From JANRJY01 sp033763735 (GTDB lineage: Bacteria > Bacteroidota > Bacteroidia > Cytophagales > UBA9547): DNA of 64,000 bases. Positions 58,952 to 64,000 of this stretch are shown here, in pieces. The DNA lies in assembly GCA_033763735.1 (NCBI GenBank), contig JANRJY010000069.1, forward strand, positions 1 through 64,000. Direction: 5' to 3'. The position numbers and the translations under genes were made by a program. The first letter of the stretch is position 1. Every line of letters starts with the position of its first letter. Under the pieces are notes generated by a model. It was not told the origin of the DNA. It did not search any database and was given only the letters and a program-made list of their open reading frames with translations.

Positions 58952-60002
58952 CGAATGGCTAAATAGTACCCATTTGGAATGGTTTTCGTTGGAATGGTTT
59001 ACCAAAGAAACATTACAGTCGTTTCAATACGAAAATGCGTTGTTTTTGTACGGAATTCCATTTTTGCCTATATTATTTTTTCTAAGATGGCTGATACATT
59101 TGGGTTTCAGAGAAAAGTTGGATTTTGCATTTCCCGACAAAAATGTAAAAAGCTCTTGGGATTCATTACTTAGGTTTATCCCTGACATTATATTTATGCT
59201 TTTTTTGGCTAATATATTAGTAGGATTGGCCCGTCCCCAAAAAACCAACGAACGAGTAGAACAATGGACCGAAGGGATTGACATTATGATGGCCTTGGAT
59301 ATTTCAGAATCCATGATGATTGAAGATTTCACACCAAACCGACTCGAAGCAGCCAAAAAAGTAGCCAAAAACTTCATTAAAGGGCGTTTTCAAGACCGTA
59401 TTGGTATGGTAATATTTTCAGGAGAAGCCTACTCATTATGCCCTCTTACTACTGATTATGCTTTACTGCAAACATACATCGATGATATCAAATTTGACCT
59501 CATACGTGCCAAAGGAACAGCAATAGGTTCTGCCTTGGCTGTGGCTACTAATAGACTTAGGGAATCAGATTCTAAGTCAAAGGTTTTGATTCTGTTGAGC
59601 GATGGTGAAAGTAATGCCGGAAATATTGACCCAATAACTGCTGCTGAATTAGCTCATGCCTTTAATATCAAAATATATTCTATTGCTGTAGGTAAAGAAG
59701 GCATGGTGCCGTTTGGAAAAGACCCATTTGGAAATGTGCAATATGTGAATAATACACTGGATGAAACCACTTTGCGCAAAATTGCAAAAATAGGCGAAGG
59801 ACGATTTTATAGGGCTTCAAGCAACTCAGCATTGAAAAATATTTTTGCCACCATCGACAAATACGAAAAAGCGGAAATCAAAGAAAACAGATATAAAGAC
59901 ACCAAAGACTACTATGAAATATATGTAACCTGGGGAATCGTGTTTTTTATTCTTTGGTTGCTTACCAAAGTTACTTTCCTCACCAATGCATTGGAGGATT
60001 GA
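58944..60002 (+). CDS. VWA-domain membrane protein (BatA-like)
   Basis: A 352-residue protein with N-terminal TM segments (about 35-52 and 82-97), a von Willebrand A domain (about 110-310) and a final TM (about 328-345). The MIDAS metal motif is intact: DISES (119-123), Thr in CPLTTDYAL and Asp in LLSDGESNAGN. This is the BatA layout (Batl/aerotolerance). In full loci a MoxR ATPase and BatB, C and E follow or precede, but here only the BatD-like gene accompanies it. A terminator-like hairpin follows at 60030. Likely a periplasm-spanning chaperone-like assembly; the function is not settled even in model species. Confidence 0.85.
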   Translation: MFDEWLNSTHLEWFSLEWFTKETLQSFQYENALFLYGIPFLPILFFLRWLIHLGFREKLDFAFPDKNVKSSWDSLLRFIPDIIFMLFLANILVGLARPQKTNERVEQWTEGIDIMMALDISESMMIEDFTPNRLEAAKKVAKNFIKGRFQDRIGMVIFSGEAYSLCPLTTDYALLQTYIDDIKFDLIRAKGTAIGSALAVATNRLRESDSKSKVLILLSDGESNAGNIDPITAAELAHAFNIKIYSIAVGKEGMVPFGKDPFGNVQYVNNTLDETTLRKIAKIGEGRFYRASSNSALKNIFATIDKYEKAEIKENRYKDTKDYYEIYVTWGIVFFILWLLTKVTFLTNALED

Positions 60003-60029
60003 AATAGTTCGTAATTGCAATTGAAACCA

Positions 60030-60061
60030 AGCAATCTGCTTGAATTTCAGAGATTGCTTTT
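60030..60061 (+). terminator. Terminator-like hairpin after the VWA gene
   Basis: AGCAATCT (60030-60037) and AGATTGCT (60051-60058) pair perfectly around a 13-nt loop, followed by TTTT. It lies 27 bp after the stop. Confidence 0.55.
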
Positions 60062-60145
60062 CCCTCATTAGTTGAAGAAGTAATGAATATAAAACTCATC
60101 AAACTTTTTATGTATCAAAGACCTTGCTTAATTGACCATAAAACG

Positions 60146-60230
60146 TTTCATTGTCATTCCGATGGAGCATTTTTGGCGGAAGAGGTATCTCAAGCTTACA
60201 GATGCTTCGTTCCTCAGCATAACAATGAAA
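60146..60230. repeat. 85-bp intergenic element with inverted termini
   Basis: TTTCATTGT (60146-60154) and ACAATGAAA (60222-60230) are exact inverted ends, extended by (C/T)AT on the inner side. The interior carries ATTCCGATGGAGC and AGAGGTATCTCAAGCTTACAGA, strings I recall from dispersed Bacteroidetes intergenic repeats. Otherwise 60062-60383 contains no gene. Confidence 0.55.
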
Positions 60231-60381
60231 AGCAACATTCTCTCTAATTTGTGTCTTCCTTTTTTAGATATCACAAAGTACTTTTAAGTTAAAAAACTCT
60301 CTTTATCTTTCCAACTCACTTTTTTAATACTTGATTTTATTATTCTTTACTAAAATCGTATATTCGCAGCCCTTTCACACA

Positions 60382-60457
<76 letters not shown>

Positions 60458-60644
60458 CTTTTTTTGAATTTTGAATTGATGAATTTTGAATGATTCAATT
60501 ATTTTCCGAAAATCGATTATCATATCTCAACCCTCGAACATCAAATATCGACTCCCGATCATTGAAATTTATGCAACAAAATATTGACTTTTTAAGTTAA
60601 AATAGCAATATTCGTATATCGTTTAACATTAACTATTCGTACCA

Positions 60645-60746
60645 ATGTCAAAAGGAACCGATCAAAAGAAAGAAGAGAAAAAAAAGCCAACAAAAACATT
60701 GAAAGAAAAAAGAGCAGCGAAAGCTGAAAAAAAGGCTTCTAAATAG
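60645..60746 (+). CDS. Small basic protein (33 aa)
   Basis: ATG 60645 gives MSKGTDQKKEEKKKPTKTLK and thirteen further residues ending KAEKKASK: 15 Lys in 33 residues and no hydrophobic core. Closely similar Lys-rich mini-proteins (MSKG-x-DQKKE) are, as I recall, conserved across Bacteroidetes and annotated as hypothetical. The short intergenic leader, and a terminator 9 bp after the stop, support a real transcription unit. It could bind nucleic acid or the ribosome by charge, but there is no direct evidence. Confidence 0.65.
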   Translation: MSKGTDQKKEEKKKPTKTLKEKRAAKAEKKASK

Positions 60747-60754
60747 TTTTTATC

Positions 60755-60786
60755 TGGCTGTCAATTATTTGGCAGCCATTTTTTTT
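60755..60786 (+). terminator. Rho-independent terminator after the 33-residue gene
   Basis: TGGCTG (60755-60760) pairs with CAGCCA (60773-60778), followed by a run of eight T (60779-60786). It separates this unit from the convergent lptD gene. Confidence 0.75.
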
Positions 60787-60794
60787 AATTCCTT

Positions 60795-63731
60795 TTAATT
60801 CGGTGGATTCACCCTTCTATCCAATTTTACATCTTTAAGCGTAGCTGCTTTTATGCCAATGGTAGCAATAAATGTATCTCCAAAACGTGGGTTTCGTTGC
60901 CAATTGATTGATGCTTGCCAGCAATGCAAATCTCTCAATATGGACAGTCCGGTGTTGCTTATTTCAGTACTTTCAGGCAGTATATTTAGTCCTGAATAGC
61001 CACTAATTTTCCATTTTTCAGTTACACTGATATCGCCTCTTAAAGTAATATTATTTGATAATACACTTTTTTCAATAATGAACCCCTCTGCACTCGAAAA
61101 TCTGGTATAAGTAGCCACATAATTCACATTCAAGCTCCAAGGTAGGCTCCAATCCACAAAAGGTGGGTACTGGCTGCGCATAAACTGTAAGTCAGTGCCA
61201 TCAGCCAATGGTTCTATTTTTCTTTTTGCACTTGATTTTGGCTTGAAAGTTGCAGCTATCGACAAATTAAAATTTTGCAACTTTCCAATGCCTCCAGCTC
61301 TGTTAAAACTTTGCTTATTATTAATATTTATACTTTCGCCATTGGGTCCTTGCGTTGGGGTGTTCCAATCAAACAAATCTCTTCTTTGATATTTCACATA
61401 ACCGGCTACACCCGGTGTGGTGGTTATTCCTCTGGATTGATAATAATATGGGTCAATGGAAGTGCTGAAATTAATATCAAAAATTAATATTCGAGTTCTG
61501 GCAGCAATGGCAATATTGCTTAAGTTAAATGAATCCATTGCAAAATTGTAACTAGAGTTTATGCTCACATTATCGAGTAGCATTATTTTTTTATAGGCAA
61601 TTTTGGTAGTGTCTTTTTTGTCGCGAACCTTTAACTCAAACTGGTTGACTACACCAAAACTTAAGGCTCGTTGGTCTTTAAGTCCATTTAAGGTTTTGGT
61701 TCTCGCTCCGGTAAACTTGTTGAAATAAACAGAATCATTAGCTTCGTTGATTCTCGTCCTTCTGTCAGTTCTATCAAAGTTTTGGTTTGATAAATCAGGC
61801 GCATATGAAAAACTTATAGTGGGTCGTACGGTATGCCTAATAGCTTCCATATTCCATCTTTTGATATAAAAAGTACCGTAAATATTGGTAGTTAATCCCA
61901 AGCTGGTATTCCATGAATACTGCCTTTGCATAAGTGCATTTTGAAAAGAAACTAATGTGTCGATTTTTACAGATCTGTTTTTTTCGTTCCAATCTTCAAA
62001 TTTGTAGCTTTGTTTATACCATGTTTCGGTAAAGTTAAAACCCGGATTTAAGTTAAAATATTTGAATATTCTGATTGATGTTGCTACGGGTATGGTATGA
62101 ACTGCCTTCCAATTAGAAATAGGAACAATTCTTGACAACATTTGGTTGAAATTTAAAGTGTCAATTTTATAGTAATTCTTAATTGCTGCTTTACTAAAAG
62201 ATGTATCGGTTCCAAAGTTTGGAATGTTTGAAATATATTGTCCAAATCCATTGATTGTGGTGAGCGGTTCGGAAGCAACACCATATACATAATATCCCGG
62301 ATTCACATTTTGCTGTACATTTGAAAAATTATTTGTGAACGAAGTTGTGATTCTGAAATTCAGTTTTTTAACCCAATCTACTTTATTAATAAACGGCACA
62401 TTTCTCAATGGATATATTTGACGCATGTTAATGCTTGCATCTGGCAAGTTAAAATCCATTTTTCCTCTATTGTCCTGACTTTGACGCGCACTCAATGAGT
62501 AGTTGAAAGGTGTTTTTCTGATTTCATTCGAATAATTGACACTTGATTGCGCTTGTCCGGTTTGTCGTGCCATCGGATCACCCGTAGGTTGATTTTGATT
62601 AAAGTTATTTGTAAAAATATTGACACTTGCAGAAAGTCTGCCGCTTGTCTTTGAAGTAGTACTATGCGACCATAGCACTCTGAATGAGCTTAACTTTCCT
62701 TGGTTGTTTGGGTTGTCTTTTGAAAGGTAAGTGTCGTTGTTTTCGTAACTAAACTTGCCATTAAATGAATATCTGCTTTTGTAATCCAAATTATATCTCA
62801 ATATACTTCCTCCATTGGTATAAAAATCACCGGTAAGCGCCATACCAATATATGGGTTTGTAGCCCAAAAGAAACCACCATTAATCAATCCGAAACCCAT
62901 CGATACGTTATCGGCATAGGATGGAACTAATATTCCTGAGGACCTTTTCTTTGAAAATGGGAAAATGGCAAATGGAAAAGCAATAATGGTTGGAATATCG
63001 TGTATTTGAAGGTTGAATGCACGAGTCACTATTTTTTTGCCGGGGATAAACTTAATCTTAACCGCTTTAATTGAATAGTGTGGGTCGCGAAGGTCGCAGG
63101 TTGTATATGCTGCACCCTCTACAAACATCACCTTATCTGGCTCGGTTTTAACGAGTTGCCCATGCACAACACCTTCACCTTGTTTAGTAATAATGTTTTT
63201 AACCCTTCCACGTTTTGATTTGTAATTGTATTTGATTTCATGTGCCTCATATTTTTCTCCGTTCTCATCAAATATGGGTATGTCAAATTTATTTCCCAAT
63301 GTGTCTTCGCCATATTTTGATTCTACTGTATTGGTTTTGTAGTCCATATTCAATACATGGGCATTCATTTTCTTTTTGCCGTATTCTACTTGAGCTTTTC
63401 GATACAGAAATGCAGTTCTGTCTTCTGCATCAATCACTATGGAATCTTCTGCTTCATATTTTATGGTAGTTTCAACATCTCTTTGAGGTTCTTTTTTCTT
63501 TTCAACTGTATCTTTTATCGAAATGGAGGAATCTGAAACGAAAGAACTATCATTTAAAACCAATTTTGATTTCAATTGAGTGGAGTCGGCCCCAATTTTG
63601 GTGCTTTTTCTCTTCCAGAATTGACCATAACTGTTCTGAATGCCGAAAGTTATCAACAAGAAGAGGCAAAATATGTTAATTATATGCGGAAAAGGTTTCA
63701 GATGTTGGCAAAAATTTAGAAATTTGCACAA
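60795..63731 (-). CDS. LPS-assembly protein LptD-like outer membrane protein
   Basis: A protein of up to 978 residues. After a hydrophobic signal region (IINIFCLFLLITFGIQNSYG), an OstA/LptA-like periplasmic domain (about 90-240) holds YEAEDSIVIDAEDRTAFLYR and KMNAHVLNMDYKTNTVESKY. The LptD barrel entry AFPFAIFPFSKKRSSGILVP follows near 245, then a long beta-barrel of amphipathic strands to the end. It inserts LPS into the outer leaflet with LptE. The start is unclear: TTG 63731 lies upstream of the transcription start implied by TAAATTTG (63736-63729). Translation may begin at a later non-ATG codon, or the box may not be the promoter. Divergent from the amidase gene. Confidence 0.88.
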   Translation of the reverse strand: MCKFLNFCQHLKPFPHIINIFCLFLLITFGIQNSYGQFWKRKSTKIGADSTQLKSKLVLNDSSFVSDSSISIKDTVEKKKEPQRDVETTIKYEAEDSIVIDAEDRTAFLYRKAQVEYGKKKMNAHVLNMDYKTNTVESKYGEDTLGNKFDIPIFDENGEKYEAHEIKYNYKSKRGRVKNIITKQGEGVVHGQLVKTEPDKVMFVEGAAYTTCDLRDPHYSIKAVKIKFIPGKKIVTRAFNLQIHDIPTIIAFPFAIFPFSKKRSSGILVPSYADNVSMGFGLINGGFFWATNPYIGMALTGDFYTNGGSILRYNLDYKSRYSFNGKFSYENNDTYLSKDNPNNQGKLSSFRVLWSHSTTSKTSGRLSASVNIFTNNFNQNQPTGDPMARQTGQAQSSVNYSNEIRKTPFNYSLSARQSQDNRGKMDFNLPDASINMRQIYPLRNVPFINKVDWVKKLNFRITTSFTNNFSNVQQNVNPGYYVYGVASEPLTTINGFGQYISNIPNFGTDTSFSKAAIKNYYKIDTLNFNQMLSRIVPISNWKAVHTIPVATSIRIFKYFNLNPGFNFTETWYKQSYKFEDWNEKNRSVKIDTLVSFQNALMQRQYSWNTSLGLTTNIYGTFYIKRWNMEAIRHTVRPTISFSYAPDLSNQNFDRTDRRTRINEANDSVYFNKFTGARTKTLNGLKDQRALSFGVVNQFELKVRDKKDTTKIAYKKIMLLDNVSINSSYNFAMDSFNLSNIAIAARTRILIFDINFSTSIDPYYYQSRGITTTPGVAGYVKYQRRDLFDWNTPTQGPNGESININNKQSFNRAGGIGKLQNFNLSIAATFKPKSSAKRKIEPLADGTDLQFMRSQYPPFVDWSLPWSLNVNYVATYTRFSSAEGFIIEKSVLSNNITLRGDISVTEKWKISGYSGLNILPESTEISNTGLSILRDLHCWQASINWQRNPRFGDTFIATIGIKAATLKDVKLDRRVNPPN

Positions 63732-63736
63732 ATTTA
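63729..63736 (-). promoter_or_regulatory. -7 box pointing into lptD
   Basis: Minus-strand TAAATTTG matches TAnnTTTG. Transcription would start near 63722, inside the N-terminal codons of the longest reading frame, so either this box or the annotated lptD start must be shifted. Confidence 0.4.
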
Positions 63737-63756
63737 AGGTTTAACAAATATTAACC

Positions 63757-64000
63757 ATGTTTAAAATGAAAACTCTACCTATAATTTTATTTGTAGCGTT
63801 GGTAATGGTGGTTTGTTCCTTTAACACAACAAACAAAAGGAAGTTCTCCCTCAAAACTATAGTCATAGATGCCGGTCACGGTGGCAAAGATATAGGCTGT
63901 CATGGAAAAAAAACAAAAGAAGCACATATTGCTTTAACTGTGGCTATGGAAGTGGGCGAAAGGATCAAATCTAAATTACCCGGAACAAAGGTTATTTTTA
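63757..64000 (+). CDS. N-acetylmuramoyl-L-alanine amidase, N-terminal part (cut by window edge)
   Basis: 81 codons are visible. After a signal segment (MKTLPIILFVALVMVVCSFN), the Amidase_3 catalytic domain starts with TIVIDAGHGGKDIGCHGKKT (zinc-binding His in GHGG), then KEAHIALTVAMEVGERIKSK and PGTKVIF at the edge. The enzyme cleaves the MurNAc-L-Ala bond during daughter-cell separation. The start is ATG 63757 or 63766. It shares a short divergent region with lptD, a pairing often seen in Bacteroidetes as far as I recall. Confidence 0.88.
   Translation, partial: MFKMKTLPIILFVALVMVVCSFNTTNKRKFSLKTIVIDAGHGGKDIGCHGKKTKEAHIALTVAMEVGERIKSKLPGTKVIF

Noticed and set aside
60146..60230. Possible small RNA next to the tRNA gene
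   Set aside because: The element has inverted ends and strings typical of dispersed intergenic repeats, and there is no promoter box or T-run to support an independent RNA.

Overview
The window comes from a low-GC member of the Bacteroidetes (Bacteroidota). Evidence for this: TAnnTTTG-type -7 promoter boxes and few Shine-Dalgarno sites; a DUF349 protein, DUF4403, S23-type four-helix-bundle genes, BatD/VWA genes and a Bacteroidetes-style LptD; a type IX secretion (T9SS) C-terminal sorting domain; and secreted GH28, GH78-like and GH140-like pectin enzymes. The species cannot be named from the sequence.

Layout. (1) 1-3381: five single-function units, all on the minus strand, separated by ~120-130 bp imperfect palindromes that behave like integron attC sites. 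The units encode a HigB/RelE-like toxin (cut by the window edge), a PIN toxin with a tiny downstream partner, an orphan protein, a lipoprotein and a membrane protein. A frameshifted tyrosine-recombinase remnant (3597-3890) lies just beyond the array head. (2) 4275-21877: mostly housekeeping genes (pdxH, yqgE, DUF349, three methyltransferases followed by a GT-C/TPR protein, recQ, a degenerate amidohydrolase, a fatty acid hydroxylase, prs, rplY, clpX, a PhyH dioxygenase). (3) 21860-52097: a carbohydrate island with two DeoR regulators. A minus-strand block (FGGY kinase, inositol-monophosphatase-like enzyme, DhnA/LsrF-type aldolase) diverges from the first regulator. A long plus-strand run follows: class III aminotransferase, sugar isomerases, two GH28, a GH78-like enzyme, a GH140-like apiosidase, a CBM9-like T9SS protein, two paralogous secreted proteins of no family I recognise, and a DeoR-SDR-DegT-galactokinase operon. 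A broken REP-associated transposase (RAYT) with its palindromes sits inside this run. (4) 52098-64000: repeats around a lipoprotein gene, a TPR protein, a DUF1080 protein, carbonic anhydrase, DUF4403, a small Bat-type locus, tRNA-Ala(GGC), a 33-residue basic protein, lptD, and the start of an N-acetylmuramoyl-L-alanine amidase.

How the genes work together. The island looks designed to cut pectin (homogalacturonan and rhamnogalacturonan side chains) outside the cytoplasm, then process the sugars by an isomerase-kinase-aldolase route. No SusC/SusD pair or sugar transporter is present in the window. Intergenic DNA in the island is rich in simple repeats. Some of these repeats supply start codons and signal-peptide codons of the genes they precede.

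Most interesting points: the integron-like cassette array with toxin-antitoxin cassettes, the RAYT/REP system, and the two paralogous putative enzymes at 44424 and 50391.
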